Origin: Akkermansia massiliensis
GTDB taxonomy: Bacteria; Verrucomicrobiota; Verrucomicrobiia; Verrucomicrobiales; Akkermansiaceae
Assembly: GCF_023516715.1 (NCBI RefSeq)
Contig: NZ_JAMGSI010000001.1
Coordinates: 1,488,001 to 1,552,000, forward strand
Reading direction: 5' to 3'
Length of the DNA: 64,000 nucleotides
Within the stretch, counting starts at the first letter, position 1. Each line of letters starts with the position of its first letter. Made by a program: the position numbers and the translations under genes. Under the pieces are notes generated by a model. It worked only from the letters and a program-made list of their open reading frames with translations, made no database searches and was not told where the DNA came from. Positions 1 through 9,176 of the stretch are shown here, one piece after another.

Positions 1-3000
1 TTTTCACCCCTTTGTCATCGTCCGCCTGCCGCGCCAGTTCCTTGTCATATTTCAGTTCGGCTTCCAGCAGAGATTGCGCCTGGTCTTCCTTCATCTTTCC
101 CTTGCCCACGATGCCATGCCCGCGGCACACAGGGCACCACCCGCGTGGAGAGTTGAAGGAGAACGTGTACGGTTCCAGTTCCGGGAAAGATTGCCCGCAG
201 GAGGCGCACGCAAGCTTGGTCCCCATCAACTCCGGCCGGCTGGAACCGGGCGGAAGCACTTGCAGGAAACCTTCCCCCATTTCCAGCGCGGCATGCACCG
301 CTCCGGCAAGTTTTTCCGGGGTCCAGGAGGCCTCCGGACGTGAAACGACCAGGTCCAGGTCATGGCTGGAATAACGGTCCAGCGGCTGGAATCCGCTCAA
401 CGGAACCAATTTGCCATCCACCCACATTTCCTCATATCCCTTTCCTTCCGCCCAGCGGGCCAGGTCCGCGTAATGCCCCTTGCGTCCCCTGACGAGGGGA
501 GCCAGCAAGGCCAGACTGCCGTGTTTTTTCAGCTGCCGCACCACCAGCTCCACCACTTCGGATTCCGATCTTTTGCCCACCGGCACGCCGCACTGCGGGC
601 AGTAGGCCTGCCCCAGCTTGGCATATAGCAGACGCATGAATTGCCAGATTTCCGTCACGGTGCCCACAGTGGATTTGGTGCCGCCGCGGGACATGTTCTG
701 TTCAATGGCCACCGTGGGGGGCAATCCGGTCAAGCGGTCAATGTCAGGGCTTTCCAGTTGTTCCGTGAATTGCCGGGCGTACGGGGACATGACGTCCATG
801 AAACGCCGCTGCCCTTCCGCAAAAAAGATGTCGAAGGCCAGGGAGCTTTTCCCGGAGCCGGAGAGCCCGGTCAGCACGGTCATTTCTCCGCGCGGCACGT
901 CCAGGTCCACGTTTTTCAGGTTATGGTGGCGCGCTCCCCGCAGGGCCATCACGCCTTCCGGTATGTCCACGTCAGCGGATTCCGGCATAGCGGCGTCCGC
1001 CGGATCGTAAACGGAAGGGCGCCCTTCCAGCACATCCCGGAGGTATTTGCCCGTATATCCCTTCCCGGAGGCTACAATTTCCTCCGGCGTTCCCGTGGCT
1101 ACCACATGGCCGCCGCCTGCGCCGCCTTCCGGCCCCAGGTCGATCACGTAGTCCGCGGATTTGATGAATTCCGGGTTGTGCTCGATGACCAGCAGGGTGT
1201 GCCCCTGCTCCACCAGTTCCCGGAACACGGCCAGCAGAATTTCAATATCGGCAAAGTGAAGTCCCGTTCCCGGCTCGTCCAGAATCAGCATCTTGGGGCT
1301 GTTCGCGCCGGATCCAATCTGGTCCAGCAGGATTTTAGCCAGCTTCAACCGCTGGTTTTCCCCGCCGGAGAGAGTGTTCAGCGGCTGCCCCAGGGTCAGG
1401 TGCCCCAGCCCTACGCGCTGAAGCACGCCCAGCTTGGAAGCAATGCGGGAGGCCTTGGCCCCTTTTTCCGCTCTGAAGTATTCCAGCGCGGCCGCCACCG
1501 TCATGCCGAGCACGTCCGCAATGTTCCTGCCGTCGCGGTACACGCTCAGCACTTCACTTCCGTACCGGGAGCCGTGGCACAGCGGGCACTGCACGAAGAT
1601 ATCTGAAAGAAATTGCATTTCCACCTTTTCACTCCCCATGCCCATGCAGCGCGGACAGCGGCCGTCGCCGCTGTTGAAGGAGAAGAAACCGGGCTTCATG
1701 CCGCGCGCACGGGCCGTTTCCGTCTCCGAGAAGAGGGAACGTATTTCTTCAAAGACCCCGGCATAAACGGCAGGAGTGGAGCGCGGGGTCCGGACGATGG
1801 GGCTCTGGTCCACCATCACCACTTCATCCAGTTGTTCCCAGCCCTTGATGGATTTGACATGGGCGGGTTCATCCTCGCATACGGCCCCTTTTTCCACCAG
1901 AGCGTTCAGGTACAGCACGTCGTGCGCCAGGGTGCTTTTTCCAGACCCGCTGACGCCGGTCAGGCAGGTGAAGACGCCCAGAGGCACTTTCACGTCCAGC
2001 TTGTGCAGGTTGTGGCGCGTGGCGCCGGATACGGTCAGAAATTGACGCGGCTTGCGCCTCTTTTTAGGCACCGCGATGCGCCGCCTGCCGGAAAGGAACG
2101 CCCCCGTCAGGGAGTCCGCAACTTCCCCAATCCGGGCAGGTTCTCCGGAATAAACCAGTTTTCCCCCCTCCCGGCCAGAGCCGGGCCCCATGTCCACCAG
2201 GCTGTCCGCGGCACGCATCACCGTTTCCTCATGCTCCACTACCACCAGCGTATTCCCGCGCTTTTTAAGCCGGTTCATGGCGGAAATCAAACGGGAAGTG
2301 TCGCGGGGGTGGAGCCCTACGGTGGGTTCATCCAGCACAAACAGAGTATCCGTCAGGGAAGCGCCCAGGCAGGTCGTCAAGCTCACGCGTTCAATCTCCC
2401 CGCCGGAAAGGGAGCGCGTGGGACGGTCGGACGTCAAGTAGCCGAGACCCACTTCATTCAGATATTCCAGGCGGCTTCTGAGTTCCGCCACGGCATGCTT
2501 CAAGCCGGGGTCTTCATCCGCGCGCGGCGTGACGTATTGATCCACCCAGGCCAGGAGTTCGTCCATGGGCATCCCGGAGAGTTCCGGCATGCTTCTGCCG
2601 CCCACCTTGAATTGCAGGGCTTCCGGCCTCAGGCGCAAGCCATGGCAGGAGGGGCATTCCTGATAGGTGCGGAAACGGCTCAGGTACACCCGCACATGCA
2701 TTTTATGCGTGCGGCTTTCCAGGTACCTGAAAAAGCCCGCAATGCCGTACCACAGGCCTTGTTCATACATTTCATCCGGATCCTCTCCGTCCCCGTACAG
2801 CAGCCAGTCCCGTTCCCACTGTTTCAAATCCTTCCACGGTACATCCAGACGAACTTTGCGGGCATTTTTGCGCCAGCCGCGCATCAGGTCCTTCTTGCAT
2901 TCGGAAAACACCTTGCTTTCCCCTTCAAAAATATGGATGGCCCCGTCATTGACGCTGAGCTCCGGCTTGATGCACCGGTTGTAGTCAATGGTGATCACGC

Positions 3001-3853
3001 GGCCATAGCCGCGGCACTCCGGGCATGCCCCCAGGGGGGAATTGAAGGAAAACAATCCGGGCCGCGGCTCCATCAGCGGATGCCAGTCCCCGCGGAATTT
3101 CATGGCGGGCAGCCAGATGCCGTCCACGCGGGGAATCACATGGGCCACGCCGCCACCCAGGCGCATGGCCGTTTCCAGCGCTTCCAGCCTGCGCTCCCGC
3201 TGGTCTTCCGCCAGCCTCACGCGGTCTTGAATCACCAGCAAAGGAGCCCCGTCTTCCAGGGTCCATTCCTCGTCCTCCAGCCGGAGGGCCTCTCCATGCG
3301 CAAAGGCGCGCAAATACCCCTGCGCCACCAGGTTCCTTTTCAGCGTGGGCAGGTCCACGGATTCGGGCCGCGCCACTTCCAGGCAAACCATCACCTCCGT
3401 TCCGGAAGGAAATTCCTCATGCAGCTTTTCATCAATGGAGCCGGGTGTTTCCGGCTTGATTTCCCGTCCGGTTTCCGGATATATCCCCACGGCCAGACGG
3501 GCGAAAACGAATTTCCAGTAATCGTTCAGCCCTGTCATGGTTCCCACCGTGGAGCGGGACGTCCTGACGGAGTTGCGCTGATGCAGGGCGATGGCCGGAA
3601 GAATGTTCTCCACGGCATCCACGTCCGGCTTGTCCATACGGTCCATGAACTGGCGCACGTACGGGGAAAAGGTTTCCATATAACGCCTCTGCCCTTCCGC
3701 ATACAGCGTGTGCATGGCCAGACTCGTTTTCCCCGATCCGGAAGGTCCCGTCACCACTGTCAGCCGCCCCAGGGGAATGTCCACATCCACATTCTGCAAA
3801 TTATGCTCACGGGCGCCGCGGATGCGGATGCGCCCATCCTCACAATGACTCAT
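1..3853 (-). CDS. uvrA: Double-length (tandem) excinuclease ABC subunit UvrA, C-terminus beyond the window
   Basis: DNA-damage recognition ATPase of nucleotide excision repair, acting with UvrB and UvrC. About 1284 residues lie in the window and the frame is still open at base 1, while an ordinary UvrA has about 940. The first ~950 residues form a complete UvrA: Walker A GPSGSGKT near the start, zinc-finger CPEC and CPSC pairs, an ABC signature LSGGE, LDEPTVGLHP, a second Walker A GVSGSGKST, further CPRC/CPLC pairs and LDEPGTGLHF. A second UvrA then begins near base 980 with GLSGSGKSS, CPQC and CPVC. Tandem double UvrA proteins are known from Chlamydiae, so a PVC-wide architecture is likely. 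The ATG at 3853 lies 6 nt after a consensus -10 box, so the mRNA is probably leaderless. Confidence 0.95.
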   Translation of the reverse strand, partial: MSHCEDGRIRIRGAREHNLQNVDVDIPLGRLTVVTGPSGSGKTSLAMHTLYAEGQRRYMETFSPYVRQFMDRMDKPDVDAVENILPAIALHQRNSVRTSRSTVGTMTGLNDYWKFVFARLAVGIYPETGREIKPETPGSIDEKLHEEFPSGTEVMVCLEVARPESVDLPTLKRNLVAQGYLRAFAHGEALRLEDEEWTLEDGAPLLVIQDRVRLAEDQRERRLEALETAMRLGGGVAHVIPRVDGIWLPAMKFRGDWHPLMEPRPGLFSFNSPLGACPECRGYGRVITIDYNRCIKPELSVNDGAIHIFEGESKVFSECKKDLMRGWRKNARKVRLDVPWKDLKQWERDWLLYGDGEDPDEMYEQGLWYGIAGFFRYLESRTHKMHVRVYLSRFRTYQECPSCHGLRLRPEALQFKVGGRSMPELSGMPMDELLAWVDQYVTPRADEDPGLKHAVAELRSRLEYLNEVGLGYLTSDRPTRSLSGGEIERVSLTTCLGASLTDTLFVLDEPTVGLHPRDTSRLISAMNRLKKRGNTLVVVEHEETVMRAADSLVDMGPGSGREGGKLVYSGEPARIGEVADSLTGAFLSGRRRIAVPKKRRKPRQFLTVSGATRHNLHKLDVKVPLGVFTCLTGVSGSGKSTLAHDVLYLNALVEKGAVCEDEPAHVKSIKGWEQLDEVVMVDQSPIVRTPRSTPAVYAGVFEEIRSLFSETETARARGMKPGFFSFNSGDGRCPRCMGMGSEKVEMQFLSDIFVQCPLCHGSRYGSEVLSVYRDGRNIADVLGMTVAAALEYFRAEKGAKASRIASKLGVLQRVGLGHLTLGQPLNTLSGGENQRLKLAKILLDQIGSGANSPKMLILDEPGTGLHFADIEILLAVFRELVEQGHTLLVIEHNPEFIKSADYVIDLGPEGGAGGGHVVATGTPEEIVASGKGYTGKYLRDVLEGRPSVYDPADAAMPESADVDIPEGVMALRGARHHNLKNVDLDVPRGEMTVLTGLSGSGKSSLAFDIFFAEGQRRFMDVMSPYARQFTEQLESPDIDRLTGLPPTVAIEQNMSRGGTKSTVGTVTEIWQFMRLLYAKLGQAYCPQCGVPVGKRSESEVVELVVRQLKKHGSLALLAPLVRGRKGHYADLARWAEGKGYEEMWVDGKLVPLSGFQPLDRYSSHDLDLVVSRPEASWTPEKLAGAVHAALEMGEGFLQVLPPGSSRPELMGTKLACASCGQSFPELEPYTFSFNSPRGWCPVCRGHGIVGKGKMKEDQAQSLLEAELKYDKELARQADDDKGVK

Positions 3854-3859
3854 AGGGTA

Positions 3860-3888
3860 ATTATATCATCAATTTGGAATCATTCCAA
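3860..3888 (-). promoter_or_regulatory. uvrA promoter with overlapping 15-bp palindrome
   Basis: On the minus strand there is a -35 TTGGAA (3888-3883), a 17-bp spacer and a perfect -10 TATAAT (3865-3860), with only 6 nt to the uvrA ATG. The -35 box is one arm of the perfect palindrome TTGGAAT-N-ATTCCAA (3874-3888), placed where a repressor would block polymerase. A damage-responsive repressor such as LexA is possible, but that is inference; the motif is not the classical E. coli or Bacillus SOS box. Confidence 0.7.
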
Positions 3889-4063
3889 GAGAAGTACCTG
3901 TCATGAACCATGGGCCATCACACGGTTCCACAACAAAACCGGCCAAAAAAAAGTTTACGTTTATCCTCTTTCCCAACTGATCGTCTGCCTCTTTCCATGT
4001 ATGACGCAGCCGGAATGCAATGGCATGCGCCTCCCGTTTCATGCCTAGTGCTCAAGCGCCGGC

Positions 4064-5062
4064 TTACATGCTCATGCACGGGCATTCTTCAATTAATGCA
4101 GGCAAAATTTCCTCCTCCGGACAGGAACGGAAGTCTTCCGGAACCGGAAGTATCATGGCCGGAGGACCGCCTTCCGGAATCTCCATGGAAGGCAGCCGCA
4201 CGGGCAACATTTTTCCGGGGCGCCTGTTCCATGAATAAGACCGGCCATGATCGTTCCCATCAATCCGGATGAGCACGGCCCTTCCGGCACGAATCATCTG
4301 GCTGTCCTGTTTGATCTCCACGTCTATCAATGCTCCTTTCAACGCGGAGCATCGAATCTCCAAGGAGACGGAAGAAAACCTTTTCCGGCTCGTAACCGCG
4401 TACATGAATGGGGAAGGAAGAGAACTCTTTCCCCTTTCTTCCAAAGGATAACAATAATAGGTGACGGATTCGATATCCGAAATCCACTTTCCATGAACAT
4501 ATTGTTCCCGGTCCGGCCTGAGCCAGGGAAACAGGTATTCCACGGAATCATCCAGAAACGCAGTTTTCCTGTTCCTCAACGAAAGCCTCATCCATTTGAA
4601 AAACAGCTGTTCATCATCACAATAACGGCGCAAGAGCCAATAGGCTCCCAGAACGGCCATGCATCGGTTGATGAGGACGGCGTTTTCCCCGTTCCCTCCA
4701 TCGTCCAGCCATGTTTCCTTCATCGCGCCGGAAGCGTTGCAAATCACATGGAAACGCAAAGAACGCTGCGGATCTACCCTATCCAGCATATCATCCAGAA
4801 TATCCTTTTGCCGCGCCTCCACGATGCACTCCGCCAGTGAGAAAAACTTCCCCCCGTTCTCCAACCCGTGAACCATGCTGGAAAATCCGGCATTTTCCAG
4901 CCGCACCATGCCCGCCTTCGGCAGGTAAGAAGCGTCATGTTCCATCACCAGGCGCGTTCCCCGAATTTCATCGGGCATCCTCTCCATCAGGATGCGGTAC
5001 GCTGAAAAGCCGACGGCGCAAACGGCCAGCACCGCACATCCCATCCCCAAAAGAGGCTTCAT
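4064..5062 (-). CDS. Secreted or membrane-anchored protein of unknown function
   Basis: 332 residues from an ATG at 5062, preceded by the purine-rich GAAGGCGG; an in-frame TTG further upstream (5080) is less likely. The N-terminus starts MKPLLGMG and continues as a hydrophobic segment to about residue 25, typical of a signal peptide or single membrane anchor. No catalytic motif or family is recognised in the remainder, which is rich in charged and aromatic residues. It lies upstream of uvrA on the same strand, 210 bp away, and downstream of a small lipoprotein gene with a 93-bp gap, so the two small genes may be co-transcribed. Function unknown. Confidence 0.7.
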   Translation of the reverse strand: MKPLLGMGCAVLAVCAVGFSAYRILMERMPDEIRGTRLVMEHDASYLPKAGMVRLENAGFSSMVHGLENGGKFFSLAECIVEARQKDILDDMLDRVDPQRSLRFHVICNASGAMKETWLDDGGNGENAVLINRCMAVLGAYWLLRRYCDDEQLFFKWMRLSLRNRKTAFLDDSVEYLFPWLRPDREQYVHGKWISDIESVTYYCYPLEERGKSSLPSPFMYAVTSRKRFSSVSLEIRCSALKGALIDVEIKQDSQMIRAGRAVLIRIDGNDHGRSYSWNRRPGKMLPVRLPSMEIPEGGPPAMILPVPEDFRSCPEEEILPALIEECPCMSM

Positions 5063-5156
5063 TCCGCCTTCATACCACAAACAAGCGCCTCCACACAGGA
5101 ATTTCCGTTAACATTCAGATAACAAAAACGTCTCTGAACGGAACCTCCCTCCATTA

Positions 5157-5528
5157 CTATTTATGTTTCTCCCACCCTCCCAAATTTATTCCGCACAGGG
5201 TAATATCCACGGAATCCGTTCCCTCGGGCCATGGGACAACAAGCCTGTAACCGTCCGCATAAGGCACCTTCCGGGAAGCTCCGGGAGTGGAATGAGTATA
5301 CAGAGCAATGCGCATTTCATTCCCCTTCATGGAAACTTCCGCATACAAATCCCCGTGGTAATGGGAATCAAGTTCAAAATGCATGAAAAGGTTGCCGTCC
5401 TCATCAATCCCCTCGGACAGCAAATTCACTTCCTGCTGTTTTACGGCGCCGTTTTCCTGGCAGCCGGCCATCATGCAAACAGCCGGCAGAAAAAGGGCCA
5501 GCCCGGCGGAATGGAATACTCCGTACAT
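5157..5528 (-). CDS. Small lipoprotein of unknown function
   Basis: About 123 residues from the ATG at 5528. A second ATG two codons upstream (5534) is also possible, but the GGAG Shine-Dalgarno lies 9 nt from the inner ATG and only 3 nt from the outer one. The N-terminus is hydrophobic and ends in a lipobox-like MAGC, so the mature protein would start at Cys about residue 22 and be lipid-anchored. The mature part contains many beta-prone stretches (for example GDLYAEVSMKG). No family recognised. It is divergent from secA and precedes another secreted protein on the same strand. Confidence 0.65.
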   Translation of the reverse strand: MYGVFHSAGLALFLPAVCMMAGCQENGAVKQQEVNLLSEGIDEDGNLFMHFELDSHYHGDLYAEVSMKGNEMRIALYTHSTPGASRKVPYADGYRLVVPWPEGTDSVDITLCGINLGGWEKHK

Positions 5529-5660
5529 GCTCATTCTCTCCTTTCCCCTATACACTCCTACAGGGAAAAGGGAGAGGCAAGGAAAAACGGAAGGAAGACA
5601 GAATGATGCCGCCCAAATCCAACCTATTACGTCATCATCAAAGCAAATGGAGGGCCGTGC

Positions 5661-5688
5661 TTGCAATTCTTCCGGCAGCCGCTAGTAT
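5661..5688 (+). promoter_or_regulatory. Putative secA promoter
   Basis: -35 TTGCAA (5661-5666), 16-bp spacer, -10 TAGTAT (5683-5688). It predicts a leader of about 50 nt before the secA ATG at 5748, unlike the very short leaders of many other genes in this window. Confidence 0.45.
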
Positions 5689-5747
5689 TTTTCGATTCTT
5701 AGACCGCTGAAAGCGACTCTACCTCGTCAATTTTCAACAAGACAAAG

Positions 5748-8700
5748 ATGATTAAGTGGATTCTAACCAAGATTGTCGGTACCAAAAACCAGCGTGAAGT
5801 GCGCCGTCTGCGCCCCATTGTGGAACAAATCGTCTCCATTGAAGAATCATGGAACGGCAAGGGTCAGGATTTCCTGCTTGAAAAAACGAAGGAATGGCAG
5901 GGCTATCTTCACCGCTTCCTCCCCATGGAGCTTCCCCCCGTGCGCATTGTGGAAGCCGCTCCCAGGGAAGAGCTGGAGGAAATAGCCGCCAAGCTGAACG
6001 CACGCTTTGAATCCCTGAAAGACGAATTTGCCGCCCTCCCCACGGTGGAAGCCACTCCCGCCTCCATTGAAGAGGGGAAGGCCGCCTGGAATAACATCAC
6101 CCCCCAGTTTGACAAGCTGCGCGAACGCTACCTGAACCAGATCCTGCCGGAAGCCTTTGCCGCCGTCAAACACGGCGCCCGGCTGCTCTGCGGGGAAGAA
6201 CGCGATATCTGCGGACAAAGACAACTGTGGGACATGGTCCACTTTGACGTGCAGCTGCTGGGCGGCATCGCCCTGCACCGCGGCTACATTGCGGAAATGG
6301 CCACGGGGGAAGGCAAAACGCTTGTCGCCACCCTTCCCGTATACCTGAACGCGCTGACCGGCATGGGCGTGCACGTGGTGACCGTGAACGACTACCTGGC
6401 GCGCCGCGACTCCGAATGGATGGGGATGCTCTTCCAGTTCCTGGGGCTGACGGTCGGCTGCATCCAGAGCATGATGCCCTCCCAGCTTCGCCGGGAGCAA
6501 TACGCCTGCGACATCACTTACGGCACCAACGCCGAATTCGGCTTCGACTACCTGCGCGACAACGGCATGGCGACCTCCAAATCCGAGCAGGTGCAGCGCG
6601 GGCACTACTTCTCCATTGTGGACGAAGTGGACTCCATCCTTATCGACGAAGCCCGTACGCCTCTCATCATTTCCGGTCCCGCGGTCGTCACCCGGGAACA
6701 GCAGTACGATACCCTGCGCCCCGCCATTGAACGCGTGGTGAAAGCGCAGACGGACCTTTGCAACGAGCTCATGTCGCAGGCCCTGAAAGCCCAGGAAGAA
6801 GGCCGCACGGAAGAAGTGGGCCGCTGCCTGTTCAAGGTGAAGACAGGCCAGCCCCGCCACCGCGCCTTCCTGCGCGCCATGCAGGATCCCGAGCTGCGCC
6901 GCATCGTGGAAAAATATGAACTGACCCTTTACCAGGATACGCGCAAAAAGGAACTCTACAAGCTGAAGGAGGAAATGTTCTTCACCGTGGATGAAAAGAC
7001 CCACGACGCCGACCTGATGGAAAAAGGCCGTGAAGTCATCTCCCCCGGCCACCCGGAGGACTTCGTGCTGCCGGACCTGGGAACCGCCTTTGCGGAAATG
7101 GATGAAGACCCCCGCATGACGGAAAAGGACAAGCTGCGCCGCAAGAATGAACTGACCAAGCAGCTTGATGAAACGGGAGCACGCCTGCACACCACCTCCC
7201 AGTTGCTGAAAGCCTACTGCATTTACGAAAAAGACGTGGAATACGTCGTCAAGGAAGGCAAGGTCATCATCATTGACCAGAACACGGGCCGCGAAATGCC
7301 GGGGCGCCGCTGGAGCGACGGACTGCACCAGGCCGTGGAAGCCAAGGAAGGCGTGGAAGTGGAGCGTGAAAACCAGACCTACGCGACCATCACTATCCAG
7401 AACTACTTCCGCCTGTACAAAAAACTGGCGGGCATGACCGGCACGGCGGAAACGGAAGCCGCGGAATTCCATGACATTTACAAGCTGGACGTCCTCCCCA
7501 TCCCGACCAACCGCCCCTGCATCCGCAAGGACCAGAACGACCTCATCTTCAAATCCCGCCGTGAAAAATTCAACGCGGTGATTAACAAAATTCAGGAACT
7601 CCATGACAAAGGCCAGCCCATCCTGATCGGCACGGCCAGCGTGGACGCCTCTGAAACGCTCTCCCGCATGCTCAAAAGGGCCAAAATCCCCCATGAAGTG
7701 CTGAATGCCAAAAACCACCAGCGCGAAGCGGAAATCGTGGCGCTGGCCGGCAAGCGCGGAGCCGTCACCGTCTCCACCAACATGGCGGGCCGCGGTACGG
7801 ACATCAAGCTTGGCGAAGGCGTGGCCGACCTCGGCGGCCTCTTCGTCCTGGGCACGGAACGCCATGAATCCCGCCGCATTGACCGCCAGCTGCGCGGCCG
7901 CTGCTCCCGCCAGGGAGACCCCGGCGCCTCCCAGTTCTTCATCTCCTTTGAAGACGACCTGATGCGCAACTTCGGCGCGGCGGAACGCATGACGAAGATG
8001 ATGGAACGCCTGGGTGTGGCTGACGGCGAAGCCCTGGAACACAGCTTCCTGAACAAATCCGTGGAATCCGCCCAAAAACGCGTGGAACAGCGCAACTACA
8101 TGTGGCGCAAGCACGTGCTGGACTATGACGACGTCATGAACAAGCAGCGTGAAATCGTTTACGGCTACCGGAATGAAGTGCTTTCTACGGAAAACCCGCG
8201 GGAAATGATTTACGACATCCTGGAAGAAGTAATCGCCACCCGCGCCCATGAATTCCTGGATCCGGACTCGGAAGGCCTGACCCATCCGGACGAACTGCTC
8301 GCCTGGATGAACTCCTCCTTCCCGCTGGGACTGACGGCGGACGCCGCCAAGCTGGAAGAACGCCAGATGGATGACACCATCGCCTTCCTCATTGACAAGG
8401 TCAAGGCCACTTATGAAGACAAGGCTTCCCGCGAACGTCCGGAATACCTGGACCACATGGAACGCCAGATCATCCTGGGGGCTATTGACAAAATGTGGCA
8501 GGAGCACCTGTACAACATGGACTCTCTGCGGGAAGGCGTTCGCCTCCGCGCCCAGGGCCAGAAGGATCCCCTGGTGGAATACAAGTCTGAAGCCTACGAC
8601 CTGTTCGTTACCCTGATGGAAAGCATCAAGGGTGAAGCTATCGGCAACCTCTTCAAGAGCACCACCAACCTGGATGCGTTTGAAGACTTCCTGGCCAGTC

Positions 8701-9101
8701 TGCCCCAGTTTGATTCTTCCGATGAAAATCAGGAAGACGGCGCCAACCTGCCGGAAATAGGTTTTGACGGCATGCCCAGCGACCTGCTCTCCGCCCTGCG
8801 GGAACAAGTCTCCCGTGCACGGGAACACCAGTCCGCACAACAGCCGGAACAGGAAGAAGCTCCAGCCGTCATTTCCGACGCCACCACCATCGGTGAAGGT
8901 TACCAGCCCGCTGTGGCGGAACCCAAGCTGGTCATGCCCAGGCGCAAGGTCAGCGTCGTGCTCCGCAAGGAGGGAGCCGCCCAGGCGCCGGCGGAAACGC
9001 CTGCCGCCGGTGAGGAAGAAGAAATCGCCGTCACTCTTGACTCCCAGGACTTCGCGGAAACCATGGACAACCGGGATTCCGCCGATACCCGCACGTTCTA
9101 A
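5748..9101 (+). CDS. secA: Preprotein translocase ATPase SecA
   Basis: Motor ATPase that pushes unfolded secretory proteins through SecYEG. 1117 residues against about 900 in E. coli. Walker A lies in MATGEGKTL near residue 184, the DEVDSILIDEARTP Walker-B region near 291, and the second helicase half carries STNMAGRGTDIKLG and the RQLRGRCSRQGDPG motif. The extra length comes from a charged insertion in the first motor domain after ISGP (about residues 310-470), as seen in chlamydial and Bacteroidetes SecA, and from a long acidic tail. The tail lacks the cysteine-rich zinc-binding motif that contacts SecB in E. coli. Core housekeeping gene with its own promoter; the next gene follows after 75 bp. 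Confidence 0.97.
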   Translation: MIKWILTKIVGTKNQREVRRLRPIVEQIVSIEESWNGKGQDFLLEKTKEWQGYLHRFLPMELPPVRIVEAAPREELEEIAAKLNARFESLKDEFAALPTVEATPASIEEGKAAWNNITPQFDKLRERYLNQILPEAFAAVKHGARLLCGEERDICGQRQLWDMVHFDVQLLGGIALHRGYIAEMATGEGKTLVATLPVYLNALTGMGVHVVTVNDYLARRDSEWMGMLFQFLGLTVGCIQSMMPSQLRREQYACDITYGTNAEFGFDYLRDNGMATSKSEQVQRGHYFSIVDEVDSILIDEARTPLIISGPAVVTREQQYDTLRPAIERVVKAQTDLCNELMSQALKAQEEGRTEEVGRCLFKVKTGQPRHRAFLRAMQDPELRRIVEKYELTLYQDTRKKELYKLKEEMFFTVDEKTHDADLMEKGREVISPGHPEDFVLPDLGTAFAEMDEDPRMTEKDKLRRKNELTKQLDETGARLHTTSQLLKAYCIYEKDVEYVVKEGKVIIIDQNTGREMPGRRWSDGLHQAVEAKEGVEVERENQTYATITIQNYFRLYKKLAGMTGTAETEAAEFHDIYKLDVLPIPTNRPCIRKDQNDLIFKSRREKFNAVINKIQELHDKGQPILIGTASVDASETLSRMLKRAKIPHEVLNAKNHQREAEIVALAGKRGAVTVSTNMAGRGTDIKLGEGVADLGGLFVLGTERHESRRIDRQLRGRCSRQGDPGASQFFISFEDDLMRNFGAAERMTKMMERLGVADGEALEHSFLNKSVESAQKRVEQRNYMWRKHVLDYDDVMNKQREIVYGYRNEVLSTENPREMIYDILEEVIATRAHEFLDPDSEGLTHPDELLAWMNSSFPLGLTADAAKLEERQMDDTIAFLIDKVKATYEDKASRERPEYLDHMERQIILGAIDKMWQEHLYNMDSLREGVRLRAQGQKDPLVEYKSEAYDLFVTLMESIKGEAIGNLFKSTTNLDAFEDFLASLPQFDSSDENQEDGANLPEIGFDGMPSDLLSALREQVSRAREHQSAQQPEQEEAPAVISDATTIGEGYQPAVAEPKLVMPRRKVSVVLRKEGAAQAPAETPAAGEEEEIAVTLDSQDFAETMDNRDSADTRTF

Positions 9102-9123
9102 AACATTACGCATCACTTACAGG

Positions 9124-9155
9124 ACGGAGGAAACGGGTACAGCCGTTCCCTCCGT
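9124..9155 (+). terminator. Hairpin after secA
   Basis: Inverted repeat with 12-13-bp arms (ACGGAGG... against ...CCTCCGT, one mismatch) and a 6-nt loop, starting about 20 bp after the secA stop. There is no T-run after it, so it may be a weak or Rho-assisted terminator, or an RNA-stabilising hairpin between secA and the next gene. Confidence 0.4.
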
Positions 9156-9176
9156 CTTCAAGCTTCCGGGCCGCCC

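Noticed and set aside
641-4048. Long plus-strand open frames across 641-4048
   Set aside because: They are the complementary shadow of the uvrA gene; their His/Gln/Gly/Arg-rich products have no signal or domain, while the minus strand gives a clear UvrA.
5847-9116. Minus-strand 1089-residue open frame opposite secA
   Set aside because: Antisense shadow created by high-GC codon use in secA; the composition is not protein-like and no family is visible.
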